Positions 8,936-17,187 of a stretch of 64,000 nt of DNA are shown in pieces. Source of the stretch: Siminovitchia sediminis (GTDB lineage: Bacteria; Bacillota; Bacilli; Bacillales; Bacillaceae_C); NCBI RefSeq assembly GCF_042680885.1, contig NZ_JBHUEO010000002.1, forward strand, positions 1 through 64,000, in the 5' to 3' direction. Within the stretch, counting starts at the first letter, position 1; the number at the start of each line of letters is the position of its first letter. The notes below the pieces were generated by a model that did no database searches, had not been told where the DNA came from, and was given only the letters and a program-made list of their open reading frames with translations. The translations under genes were made by a program, and so were the position numbers.

Positions 8936-9684
8936 TGACAACCGATAACACTTTAACAAAATTAAATGACATGAGAATGTCTGCGATGGCAGAAACATTT
9001 AGAGAACAATTGAGAAATCCGGAATATCAAGAACTATCTTTTGAAGATAGATTTGGATTACTGGTTGATATTGAATGGTCCAGAAGGCAAAACAATAAGC
9101 TTGATCGCCTAATCAAACAAGCAGAATTACGGGACACGCAGGCGTGTATTGAAGATATTGAATATCATCCGGATAGAAAGCTAGATAAGGCACAAATATT
9201 GCGATTGGCAACTGGTAATTATATTGAAGAGCATCACAATATTATATTAATGGGTGCTTCCGGAAATGGGAAGACGTATTTAGCCTGTGCATTTGGCATC
9301 GCTGCGTGTCGTCAATTCTATAAAGTAAAATACATCCGATTACCTGATTTATTGGATGAATTGGCGATCGCAAGAGGAGAAGGAACGTATAGAAAGGTAA
9401 TGAAAAAATACAAGAATGTAAACCTACTAATCTTGGATGAGTGGCTATTAACTCCGTTAAAAGAAACGGAATCAAGAGACCTTCTTGAAATCGTAGAAGC
9501 ACGCCACCAGCAGGGCTCAACTATCTTTTGTTCCCAATTTGATCCTAGGGGATGGCATGATAAAATTGGCGAAAGCACACTGGCAGACGCCATTCTAGAT
9601 AGGATTGTGCATGATTCCTACAATATACTTATTGACGGTAAAGTCTCGATGAGAGAACGTCATGGATTGGCGGTATCCAAGTGA
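8935..9684 (+). CDS. istB: IS21-family helper ATPase IstB
   Basis: AAA+ ATPase related to DnaC/DnaA that selects the target and stimulates IstA. The 249 residues contain Walker A GASGNGKTYLA (about 103-113), Walker B LLILDEWLL (about 160-170) and sensor-1-like STIFCSQFDP. The ATG overlaps the istA stop (TAATG), the usual coupling for this pair. The C-terminus SMRERHGLAV is typical of IstB. Confidence 0.93.
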   Translation: MTTDNTLTKLNDMRMSAMAETFREQLRNPEYQELSFEDRFGLLVDIEWSRRQNNKLDRLIKQAELRDTQACIEDIEYHPDRKLDKAQILRLATGNYIEEHHNIILMGASGNGKTYLACAFGIAACRQFYKVKYIRLPDLLDELAIARGEGTYRKVMKKYKNVNLLILDEWLLTPLKETESRDLLEIVEARHQQGSTIFCSQFDPRGWHDKIGESTLADAILDRIVHDSYNILIDGKVSMRERHGLAVSK

Positions 9685-9881
9685 TCCCTGAAGAAGTTGA
9701 AATCCGTATAGCAAGGTATTTCCTTCACATGTATTTACCTGATGAAGTAATGCGCGAAGTGGAAGAGAAATTATTACCTCCATGTATTTGGGGAGAAGAA
9801 GAGGGATTAGACCACGATGAACTCGTTAGCTTAGCTCAAGAGATAATTAATAAACAACTAGACGGTAAGAGTTTTAAATAA
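9681..9881 (+). CDS. Small accessory protein of the IS21 element
   Basis: 66 residues, acidic, unknown function. The GTG start overlaps the istB stop (GTGA). From memory some Bacillus IS21 elements carry a small third frame at this place. Its body looks protein-like and it lies within the element. Confidence 0.5.
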   Translation: MIPEEVEIRIARYFLHMYLPDEVMREVEEKLLPPCIWGEEEGLDHDELVSLAQEIINKQLDGKSFK

Positions 9882-9999
9882 GCTAAACAGCCATTGGAAT
9901 ATATTAGATTTCAATGGCTGCTTATAAATCTACTAGTAGTGGCTCATCTCTGTCCTAAGTGGATCAATTTCTTGTCCCAAGTGGGTCAAAAAGATGGCA

Positions 10000-10373
10000 G
10001 AGGTGGAGCTAACCTATGTCCTTCTTCAAAAAAGGGAAGAACGTCTATTTTTGGTGTCTTATTTAATAAAAAAGGAAAAATATATGATTACAATATAGCA
10101 ACAAAAAAACCGTTGCAAAAAATAGTGCATGATTGGAGTGGAAATAAAAAGGTAAGTGAATGGTTGCGTGAAGATGAAAAATTTCACATCCTTATGAAGC
10201 ATGTTAATGCTCGAATCATACCTGATCCAGTGCCTAAAATAGATAAATATAAAACGTTTCCTGAATTTAAACATTCTTTAATGAACAGTAGAGAAAAGGA
10301 AAATATCGTAGGTAAATCACGCTGTGAAAAAACACAGGGTGATTTTTTTGTCTCGGAAAGAGAGGGTGGATGA
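10000..10373 (+). pseudogene. Probable 3' fragment of the gene interrupted by IS21
   Basis: After the right IS end a frame reads GRTSIFGVLFNKKGKIYDYN…EWLREDEKFHILMKHVNARIIP with ICE-like codon use. It has no start or ribosome site of its own outside the IS. The frame passes through the terminator hairpin at 10313, suggesting that the native stop has also been lost. I infer it is the tail of the gene beginning at 6686. The join cannot be proved because no target duplication is clear and a second frame (to about 10107) is also open. Confidence 0.45.
10313..10349 (+). terminator. Terminator upstream of virD4 gene
   Basis: AAATCACgCTGTG pairs with CACAGgGTGATTT around an A-rich loop, followed by T7. 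Confidence 0.75.
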
Positions 10374-12605
10374 ATGAGGGAAAGTGAATTCTTTGAAAAG
10401 TATACGAGCAAAAAAACCATTGCGGTAATTATTCTTGTGATATTATTTCTTTCATTTTTTGTTGCAAATTTTTTGCTGGCTTTTTTGCAAGAAGTGGGCA
10501 ATGTCCTTGTAACAATGATGAATAATCCCGATGAAAATATTTCATTTTCATTAAATTGGCAAAGCGTGTTTGTTTTTCAACCTAAAATAATAGAATTTTA
10601 TATTGCATTTTATTTTGTTCTTGCAATCGGGTTAATCAAGTTTATCTATAACATCAAAATGAACTATGACAGCCTAAATAAAGGACAACATGGTACTAGT
10701 GAATTTGAGAAGGTAAAAGAACTAAAAAAGCAATATAAAATTATACCTGCTAAGAAAGAAGAGTATGACGGTAGTGGTGGAGTAATCATTTCAGGACTGC
10801 AAGAAAAGTACAGACCATATAGATTGTTGATTGACGAAGGTCCAATTCATACTATGGTTATCGGAATTACCCGATCCGGAAAAGGTGAAACTTTTGTTTT
10901 CCCTATGATAGACGTTTTGAGTCGGGCGAAAGATAAACCATCCTTGGTAGTAAATGACCCAAAGGGGGAGCTTGCGGGGGCTTCTTATGAAACATTAAAG
11001 AAGCGTGGATATGAGGTACATGTTTTTAATTTAATCCAACAACACATGGGTATGGGATTTAATCCGTTACAATTAGTTGTAGATGCTTGGAAGAAAGGTA
11101 ATCCGAGCTTGGCACAACAATATGCCAATAGTATTGCTTTTAGTTTATATCACGATCCCAATGCAAAAGATCCGTTTTGGAATGACTGTGCTATCTCTTT
11201 AGTGACAGCAATCATATTAGCGATTACGGAGGATGCTGTTAAAACGGGCAAGGAAGAAAAAGTTAATATGTATTCTGTTGCCAACTTCCTAGCCAGCAAA
11301 GGTAGTGATAACGATGAAGATAGTGGAACAAATGCATTAGATGAATTTTTCCAAGCAAGAGAAGATAATACACCTGCTAAAAATATGTATGCGACAAGTA
11401 ACTTTGCAGGTGGAAATACACGGGGAAGTATCTTTACAACTGCTATGTCTAAATTGCAAATTTTTACGTTAGAGCCTAATGCTAAATTGACGAGTTATAA
11501 CAGTTTGGATTTAACGGATGTTGGTTTTGGTGATAAGCCTGTTGCTATATTCATGGTTACTCCTGATTATGACCAGTCAAACCATGTTTTAGCTAGTATT
11601 TTCGTGAGTCAGTTATACCGAGTGAATGCTGAAAAAGCAACAATGAGTCCATCGGGAAAAATGAAGAGACATGTTCATTTCTTGCTTGATGAGTTTGGAA
11701 ACATGCCTACTATTGAAGGTATGGCTGGAATGGTTACGGTAGGAGCAGGTAGAGGGTTTCGTTTTCACCTGGTCGTTCAAGCGTATTCTCAAATAAAATC
11801 CCAATATGGAGATGAGGCAGATACGATTATCGGGAACTGTTCCAATCAAATTTATATCCTAACGAAGGATAAACAAACAGCCGAACAGTATAGCGCATTA
11901 ATCGGAACGAAAACTATAACAGATATCAGCCGAAGTGGAAAACTGCTATCAATGGATAAGTCGCATAGTGAAGCAGTTAAGGAAAGACCCCTTATGATGC
12001 CTGATGAACTCATGCAATTAAAAGAGGGTGAGTCAGTGGTCGTTCGAGCGAACAAAAGGCAGGATAATAAAAGAAGAAAAATTGTTCCAAAACCCATATT
12101 TAACACAGGTGTGACAGCGCATAAATTCCGATGGGAGTACTTGGCGGATGATTTTGATAACAGTAAATCAATATTAGATCTGCCTTTAATGTCAACTACC
12201 TACCATGACTTAGATTTATCTCGAATTGTATTTACGGCTAAAGGTGAAGGTGATATGTATGTTCCGATGATCGATATTATGCCAAGTGAAGAATATCAAA
12301 ATATGAAGCGTATGTTCCTTACATTTGTGTCTCAATCAAGTAGAAAGTTTCCTTACGTAGAGGAATTTGACGATTGGACTTTCTTACACTTGATGAGTTA
12401 TATGGTATACGAATTGCGTTTGCCTATGAATATTGCAGAAAGGTTTTTAACTATTGCGAACAAATATGTTCCTGACCGCCTGATTAATTCGTGGAGAGAA
12501 GAATTGCGTAAGGTTGCTCCTGTTCCTACTTCAAGAGTGCGGAGAAAGAGTCCCAATTCGGTTCGTGAAGAATTGGAAAAGCTAAAAGAAGAAGAGGGTA
12601 ACTGA
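10374..12605 (+). CDS. VirD4/TraG-type type IV coupling protein
   Basis: Membrane ATPase that brings the relaxosome and protein substrates to the secretion channel. The 743 residues start with two membrane helices (about 16-42 and 65-90). The RecA-like domain has Walker A GITRSGKGETFVF (about 163-175) and VNDPKGELAG just after it. Walker B is HFLLDEFGNMP (about 435-445), followed by GAGRGFRFHLVVQAYSQ, all hallmarks of VirD4/TraG. The C-terminus ends with charged helices. It is the first gene of the transfer block after the IS-damaged region, and if coupled substrates are proteins it would read their tails. Confidence 0.93.
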   Translation: MRESEFFEKYTSKKTIAVIILVILFLSFFVANFLLAFLQEVGNVLVTMMNNPDENISFSLNWQSVFVFQPKIIEFYIAFYFVLAIGLIKFIYNIKMNYDSLNKGQHGTSEFEKVKELKKQYKIIPAKKEEYDGSGGVIISGLQEKYRPYRLLIDEGPIHTMVIGITRSGKGETFVFPMIDVLSRAKDKPSLVVNDPKGELAGASYETLKKRGYEVHVFNLIQQHMGMGFNPLQLVVDAWKKGNPSLAQQYANSIAFSLYHDPNAKDPFWNDCAISLVTAIILAITEDAVKTGKEEKVNMYSVANFLASKGSDNDEDSGTNALDEFFQAREDNTPAKNMYATSNFAGGNTRGSIFTTAMSKLQIFTLEPNAKLTSYNSLDLTDVGFGDKPVAIFMVTPDYDQSNHVLASIFVSQLYRVNAEKATMSPSGKMKRHVHFLLDEFGNMPTIEGMAGMVTVGAGRGFRFHLVVQAYSQIKSQYGDEADTIIGNCSNQIYILTKDKQTAEQYSALIGTKTITDISRSGKLLSMDKSHSEAVKERPLMMPDELMQLKEGESVVVRANKRQDNKRRKIVPKPIFNTGVTAHKFRWEYLADDFDNSKSILDLPLMSTTYHDLDLSRIVFTAKGEGDMYVPMIDIMPSEEYQNMKRMFLTFVSQSSRKFPYVEEFDDWTFLHLMSYMVYELRLPMNIAERFLTIANKYVPDRLINSWREELRKVAPVPTSRVRRKSPNSVREELEKLKEEEGN

Positions 12606-12629
12606 TAAATGGGAGGGATTGGATAATAC

Positions 12630-13334
12630 ATGTTTACCGAAATAATTAAGGAAAGCTATATAGATGCCTATTTGGATTATTTTAAAAAAGATAAAAAAAG
12701 TTTTAGGATAACACGATTAATTTACGGATTCGTGTTATTTTTTATTTTTGCTGTCGGCTTTTTAATCATGCAAAAACCTTTATGGCTTCTTCTGACTCCA
12801 CTTGCTTTTTATGTAGGATATAAGTTGCCTTATTTTAGTTTAATTAGTTTGAAAAAAAATGAAGAGTTGCGGACTTCTTTTTTATTCCCGCAATTTCTCC
12901 AAAGCTTCATGGGGTTACTCTCTTCATCAGGTAACATCTATCAAACATTAAAGGCAACAATTCCGTATACAGGAGAGCCTTTAAAACGTGAACTGGAAAA
13001 GTTAGTGAAAAACATTGAAAAGGACAATCACCGAGATTATTACATTGCTTTTGCCGAATTTGTCGGTACAAATGAAGCTTACACCATCATGGATATGATT
13101 TATCAATTCAGTGAATACGGGGTCAAAAAAGATACCTTACATGACTTGCGAGATTATATTCAAGGGCTGGATGAAAACAAGGTCAATGAACTAATTGAAC
13201 GTAAGATGATGTCGGGAGAAAAGTATGGATATATGTCTATTTTTATTTCTCTGTTTTTGCTCTTGGGATATGCAGGTGCAATCTTGTTCTATTACTTAGG
13301 AGATATAATGGATGCATTAAAAGTAGTTATGTAG
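12630..13334 (+). CDS. TadC/GspF-like inner-membrane protein
   Basis: 234 residues, with a membrane pair near the N-terminus (about 30-65) and another at the C-terminus (about 192-228) flanking a cytoplasmic helical domain (LRTSFLFPQFLQSFMGLLSSSGNIYQTLKA). This is the layout of the GspF/TadB/TadC platform domain of type II secretion and type IV pilus systems. The TadA-like ATPase and a second platform protein lie downstream (13630, 14836). It probably anchors assembly of the element-encoded pilus. Confidence 0.7.
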   Translation: MFTEIIKESYIDAYLDYFKKDKKSFRITRLIYGFVLFFIFAVGFLIMQKPLWLLLTPLAFYVGYKLPYFSLISLKKNEELRTSFLFPQFLQSFMGLLSSSGNIYQTLKATIPYTGEPLKRELEKLVKNIEKDNHRDYYIAFAEFVGTNEAYTIMDMIYQFSEYGVKKDTLHDLRDYIQGLDENKVNELIERKMMSGEKYGYMSIFISLFLLLGYAGAILFYYLGDIMDALKVVM

Positions 13335-13360
13335 AAACTTAAAAAGAGAGGGGGATATTC

Positions 13361-13609
13361 TTGAGTGAAAATAAAAATGATGCCGTGACAATAATTAAAC
13401 ATATTGCGGTATTAAGAGAGGGGAAAAATGGATGGACTCAAGAATTAAATATTGTTAGTTGGTATGGAAAGGAAGCGAAATATGATATTCGTTGGTGGTC
13501 AAAAGACAAATTGGATAGTGGTAAGGGTATAACGCTTCGACATGATGAAATGTTAGCTTTAAAAAATGCGATTATTGATTTGCCTGAACACTTTCAAACA
13601 ATGGCTTAA
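13361..13609 (+). CDS. YdbC/PC4-like ssDNA-binding protein
   Basis: 82 residues matching the YdbC family: GWTQELNIVSWYGKEAKYDIRWW followed by GITLRHDEMLALKNAI. YdbC proteins have a PC4-type fold that binds single-stranded DNA. Here it is embedded in the pilus and coupling-protein operon, so it may bind transferred ssDNA or act as a regulator. TTG start after GAGAGGGGG. Confidence 0.75.
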   Translation: MSENKNDAVTIIKHIAVLREGKNGWTQELNIVSWYGKEAKYDIRWWSKDKLDSGKGITLRHDEMLALKNAIIDLPEHFQTMA

Positions 13610-13629
13610 AAAGAAAGGGATGAGAAAAG

Positions 13630-14826
13630 ATGAATAATAAACGGATACAAGAAATAATCGATCATTCGTTTTTAAAGGTTATGCTTCAAGATGATGCGAT
13701 TACCGATATACGTTTTAATGGTACACATTTATGGGTTCAATACAATGATAAACCATATCAAATGGCATCAATTCAACCAAAAGAAGAGGAAGTTAGACGT
13801 TTAGTAAAGTCAATGGCAATGGAGCAAAAAAAAGACATTACGGATAGTGAACCGATCCTTGATACAGATTTTGAATATTTACGGATAAATGCAGTACATG
13901 AATCGGTCAGCCCTGACGGGACTACTCTTGCTGTTCGTGTATCAAGACCACGACTTGCCGTGAGAAACATACAAGAGATGCTACCGAAAATTTCTTACGA
14001 AAAATCCACTCCAATTGTGGTTGATAAAACGGAAATTAATAAAAATCCAGTGGCATCTTTGTTAAAAGTGCTGGTTTTAGCAGGAAGCAATATTATGATT
14101 TCCGGGATTACAGGAACGGGTAAGACGGAATTACAAAAACTTTTAGTCGGTCTTATTCCTAACAACCAAAAAATTAATTTACTAGAAGATACTCGGGATA
14201 GCCATATCAAAGCACTATATCCTGATAAAGATATTATGAGTTGGCAAACATTAACATCAGAAGATAGAGAAAAGAAAGTCACGATGCAGGATTTAGTTAA
14301 AGCGAGTTTGAGAAACAATCCTGATTGGATTATTGTTGCGGAAACTCGTGGGGCAGAGTCGTCTGATATGTTAGATGGTGCTAAAACGGGTCATTCGATT
14401 GTCACAACAGTACATGCGAAAAATGCTATGCGGATACCTTCTCGCTTTATACCAATGATTAAACAGTCACCTGCATACCAAACGATAGATGAGCAGATTA
14501 TTGGCAAAGAGATCACAGAATTGTTTCGATTTGGTATGCATTTGCAGTTGGAATTTGTTAACAATAAAGCGATCAGGAGAATCAAAGAAATTGTGGAATA
14601 TACCGATTATACACCATCGGGTGTTGTCGGAAGGCACTTATACAAATACCAAGAAGTTTATGATCCGAAGAGTAAACTATATGTACCCAAAGAAACAATA
14701 AATCCATTGTCGAATGAAACGCTAACCATGTTAGAAGATAAAAAATTATTCCATTTATTGCCCGATGAATTTATTAAATCGGATTACAAAAAAGTTTGGA
14801 ATGGGGTAACAATCGAAAGGAGGTAA
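13630..14826 (+). CDS. TadA/CpaF-type secretion ATPase
   Basis: Hexameric ATPase that powers pilin assembly or secretion. The N-terminal domain has IRFNGTHLWVQ; Walker A is ISGITGTGKTELQ (about 158-170). The Asp box LLEDTRDSH, the stretch NPDWIIVAETRGAES and TGHSIVTTVHAKNA complete the CpaF/TadA/VirB11 pattern. VirB11 relatives share the fold, but the flanking TadB/TadC-like genes and the pilin-like gene favour a Tad-type role. The length of 398 residues is normal. The Shine-Dalgarno is AAAGAAAGGGATGAG. Confidence 0.88.
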   Translation: MNNKRIQEIIDHSFLKVMLQDDAITDIRFNGTHLWVQYNDKPYQMASIQPKEEEVRRLVKSMAMEQKKDITDSEPILDTDFEYLRINAVHESVSPDGTTLAVRVSRPRLAVRNIQEMLPKISYEKSTPIVVDKTEINKNPVASLLKVLVLAGSNIMISGITGTGKTELQKLLVGLIPNNQKINLLEDTRDSHIKALYPDKDIMSWQTLTSEDREKKVTMQDLVKASLRNNPDWIIVAETRGAESSDMLDGAKTGHSIVTTVHAKNAMRIPSRFIPMIKQSPAYQTIDEQIIGKEITELFRFGMHLQLEFVNNKAIRRIKEIVEYTDYTPSGVVGRHLYKYQEVYDPKSKLYVPKETINPLSNETLTMLEDKKLFHLLPDEFIKSDYKKVWNGVTIERR

Positions 14827-14835
14827 GCTTCACGG

Positions 14836-15600
14836 ATGAATAATAAAAAAATGACAAAGAAAGAACTGTTTAAAGAGTTGAAGGTTCTTTTTTTGGGATG
14901 GGAAATCCTATTATATACTTTGTTATTATTTGCAGGTCATTTAGGATTGTTTTACTTCCTAACTAAAAGTATGTTGTTTTCGATTATCACTGGATTAGTC
15001 GGAACAGCATACTTTTTCTTTGTATTCGTATATCCCAACCGTAAATTAAAAACGCACGAATACCACTTGAGTGAGTTATTAAAATATGTGACAAATATGA
15101 TTTTCTATTTACGAACAGGAAGTAACGTACTTCATGCTTTAAAGGCAACAAAAAACACAGTTGATAAGCATATCCAAAAAGATATACAAAAAACAATCGA
15201 AATTTTAGAAAGTAAAGAAGCAAGATTGGAAACAGAACATTTCAGAAAATACAATTTTAGTTCTCTTGACCAATTTCACCAAAATTTGATGATTAAATAC
15301 GAACGTGGTGGAGACAGTACCGAATTGTTTAGTCATATTCAAAAGAATATTATTTTTGAATTAAAAAAACGTGATGAGTTGCATAAGAAACGTAAAAGCT
15401 GGGCAACTCACGTATATACTGTCCTTGGGATGGTTGGGGGCATGATGGTTATTTTGCGTATCAACGCTCCTTTTTTGTGGGATATATTTTTAGAAATGAG
15501 TGCAATTAGTTTTACTGTGATTGCTATTACGTATTTGTTAATCTTGATAAATTTATATTTGTTACAAAAGAAAAACTTAGATATATCAGTAAGATTATAA
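14836..15600 (+). CDS. TadB/GspF-like inner-membrane protein
   Basis: 254 residues. Membrane helices lie at about 20-40, 43-62, 195-215 and 222-245, around a helical cytoplasmic domain (YHLSELLKYVTNMIFYLRTGSNVLHALKA). It is the second platform protein of the pilus module and starts nine bases after the TadA-like gene, with AGGAGG inside the end of that gene. The pairing of one ATPase with two platform proteins is characteristic of Tad systems. Confidence 0.75.
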   Translation: MNNKKMTKKELFKELKVLFLGWEILLYTLLLFAGHLGLFYFLTKSMLFSIITGLVGTAYFFFVFVYPNRKLKTHEYHLSELLKYVTNMIFYLRTGSNVLHALKATKNTVDKHIQKDIQKTIEILESKEARLETEHFRKYNFSSLDQFHQNLMIKYERGGDSTELFSHIQKNIIFELKKRDELHKKRKSWATHVYTVLGMVGGMMVILRINAPFLWDIFLEMSAISFTVIAITYLLILINLYLLQKKNLDISVRL

Positions 15601-15620
15601 CTAAGAAGGGAAGATAAAAT

Positions 15621-16043
15621 ATGCTAAATAGATATTCAGCTAGAATTGAACCTACTATTTATAAGGAAGTACCTGAATTTATTGCAGACTTCGTTATGGT
15701 AGATAAACAAAACCAAGAGGAATATCGTTTGGGTATTTTAAATGGTGATTATGAAGATAGGGATGATTTATATATCTGTCCTCAAGATATAAATGTGGGT
15801 GTCGATTTATCCGATTTAGATGAAAATTTAACCGTAGTTTACATGTATGATGTTTTATCCGTTGATAAGTATAGAAAGTTACAAGAATGTTTTTATGACC
15901 GACTAGGAGAGAAGGATTCAGTTATTTTTTTAGACCCTGAAAAAGATTTAAACATTGATTTAGAAGAATATATTAGGGATGAAAGGATAGGTAAAGAACA
16001 AAGAGAAACACGGAAGAACAGGGAGAAAATTATGGAAAGATGA
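15621..16043 (+). CDS. Hypothetical protein in the pilus operon
   Basis: 140 residues, acidic, no membrane segment and no motif I recognise; the C-terminus is basic and charged (RIGKEQRETRKNREKIMER). It ends the tadC–ydbC–tadA–tadB run and is followed by a terminator. The last residues, IMER, resemble the -ER tails of the 39.8-45.2 kb block, which is worth noting. Confidence 0.5.
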   Translation: MLNRYSARIEPTIYKEVPEFIADFVMVDKQNQEEYRLGILNGDYEDRDDLYICPQDINVGVDLSDLDENLTVVYMYDVLSVDKYRKLQECFYDRLGEKDSVIFLDPEKDLNIDLEEYIRDERIGKEQRETRKNREKIMER

Positions 16044-16061
16044 ATTATATGATTGGGAAGT

Positions 16062-16095
16062 AAAGCTACATAACATACGTTGTGTGGCTTTTTTA
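16062..16095 (+). terminator. Intrinsic terminator of the pilus platform operon
   Basis: AAGCTACATAAC (16063-16074) pairs with GTTGTGTGGCTT (16079-16090), followed by a T-run. Confidence 0.75.
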
Positions 16096-16097
16096 TA

Positions 16098-16142
16098 TGG
16101 GAATTGAGGTTTTTAATGCAGGTTCGACTCCTGTTGTTCCCA
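16098..16142 (+). other. tRNA-like minihelix (acceptor plus T-arm remnant)
   Basis: GCAGG-TTCGACT-CCTGT (16118-16134) has the stem, loop and TTCGA signature of a tRNA T-arm. TGGGAAT (16098-16104) can pair with GTTCCCA (16136-16142) as a seven-pair acceptor stem. No D-arm or anticodon arm fits in the 13 bases between, so it is not a complete tRNA. It may be a deleted tRNA gene or chance. Confidence 0.4.
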
Positions 16143-16162
16143 AGAAGTTCATAATTGATTTT

Positions 16163-16198
16163 GAAAAACTTCTAAAAGCTGGCTTTTAGAAGTTTTTC
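16163..16198 (+). terminator. Long perfect hairpin before the pilin-like gene
   Basis: A 15-base-pair perfect stem (16163-16177 with 16184-16198) around the loop GCTGGC, with T5 in its 3' arm. It could terminate, or protect the 5' end of the pilin transcript. Confidence 0.6.
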
Positions 16199-16219
16199 TT
16201 TAGAAGGGGGTGAAAGACA

Positions 16220-16399
16220 TTGGATAGCCATAAAGGAGCAATCACGTTGATACTTGTTGTCTTAATCATCTTTGGAATATTTGTTGCATTTGCAACAGGT
16301 GTGTTCGATCCTATCATGACAAAGATTAGCAATGGTTTTAACAACATGGTAGATAGTGTCTTTAGTGGTTCAGGTATGAATTGGGGAGGTGCTAAGTAA
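16220..16399 (+). CDS. Small Flp-type pilin-like protein
   Basis: 59 residues from TTG at 16220, preceded by AAGGGGGTG with seven-base spacing. The leader MDSHKG is followed by AITLILVVLIIFGIFVAF, a hydrophobic helix, then a short polar tail ending SGMNWGGAK. A charged leader with a KG junction and a very short mature protein is the Flp/Tad pilin plan. Its place straight after the TadA/B/C-like genes makes it the likely major subunit. The conserved Glu5 of Flp pilins is missing, so certainty is limited. Confidence 0.6.
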   Translation: MDSHKGAITLILVVLIIFGIFVAFATGVFDPIMTKISNGFNNMVDSVFSGSGMNWGGAK

Positions 16400-16461
16400 C
16401 AAATCTACAATTCTCTTATGGTTGAACAAACTTGTAGACATTTAATAATGGAGGTCAATTG

Positions 16462-17049
16462 ATGTTGAAGAAATTTTCAAAGAAATTATTTGGGGTAGGC
16501 TTAGTATCAGTTATGAGTTTATCTTTTGCAACAGGAGCATTTGCTGATACAAAATCAAATGAGGTTGATGTAACAATCAAAAGTGGTGAGTTTTCTTTAG
16601 CTACATCAGATATTGAATCATTTGGAGAAATTGAGTTAAAATCCACTCCACAAACCTATAAAACATCTTTTAACGACAAATTTACTGTGAAAGACTTGCG
16701 TGGAACACAAGCAGGTTGGAGGGTAGATGTTTCAGCTAGCCAATTTACTGATGGTACAAATACATTGCCTAAAGGAACGTTAAGTTTAGAACCTGTATCT
16801 AGTATTAAACGTGTTGGTACAGGTCAGGGTGCTTTGCCTGTAAAGACCATGGATTCAAACAAGGTGATTGATGATGGAACGGTCGCTGTTGTTAAAGCCG
16901 ATGCGGGCGGTGGAATGGGAGTGTTTGATTTTGAATTTCCAAAAAATGCACTTTCCATAGTAGTTGATCCAACTACCGCAAAAGTTTTAAACGGAAGCAA
17001 AGCGACATATCAATCCACTTTGAAATGGGATTTAGTACAAGCACCATAA
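16462..17049 (+). CDS. WxL-domain surface protein
   Basis: 196 residues with a Sec signal peptide (KKFSKKLFGVGLVSVMSLS…AFA, cleavage near residue 28) and a single WxL domain ending TLKWDLVQAP. This W-x-L plus -AP end is diagnostic. WxL domains bind peptidoglycan non-covalently, so the protein should coat the donor cell. ATG at 16462 after GGAGGT is preferred to TTG at 16459. It precedes a larger WxL protein and a WxL-interacting protein, the usual cluster. A role in cell–cell contact during mating is inferred from its position between pilus and T4SS genes. Confidence 0.85.
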   Translation: MLKKFSKKLFGVGLVSVMSLSFATGAFADTKSNEVDVTIKSGEFSLATSDIESFGEIELKSTPQTYKTSFNDKFTVKDLRGTQAGWRVDVSASQFTDGTNTLPKGTLSLEPVSSIKRVGTGQGALPVKTMDSNKVIDDGTVAVVKADAGGGMGVFDFEFPKNALSIVVDPTTAKVLNGSKATYQSTLKWDLVQAP

Positions 17050-17055
17050 CATTAG

Positions 17056-17088
17056 AAAAGAGGATGGATTTAATCTGTCCTCTTTTAT
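17056..17088 (+). terminator. Intrinsic terminator after WxL gene
   Basis: AAAAGAGGA (17056-17064) pairs with TCCTCTTTT (17078-17086). Confidence 0.7.
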
Positions 17089-17187
17089 TCTTACTACACG
17101 TCCATTATTGCTCTTTCTATGGTTAGAAATGTAGAAAAACATTTTGATTATAGAAAGTGTAATAAAAAAAGAAAGGTTGTGGTTAAA

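Larger units (their letters stand above)
7265..9999 (+). mobile_element. IS21-family insertion sequence
   Basis: Contains istA and istB plus a small third frame. The termini are imperfect inverted repeats: TGCCATCTTTTTGA at 7265 matches the complement of the right end at 9986-9999. Each end has further internal copies of a TTGA-CCCAC-type unit (left about 7250-7325, right about 9945-10015), the multiple end repeats typical of IS21. The exact outer boundary is uncertain by about 15 bases, and no clean target duplication is visible. Both genes appear intact, so the copy may be active. It interrupts the PemK-like gene. Confidence 0.85.

Noticed and set aside
13630..14826. Calling the ATPase VirB11 of the T4SS
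   Set aside because: Gram-positive systems of this kind normally lack VirB11, and the neighbours are TadB/TadC-like and pilin-like.
16098..16142. Complete tRNA gene
   Set aside because: T-arm and acceptor pairing exist, but there is no space for D and anticodon arms.
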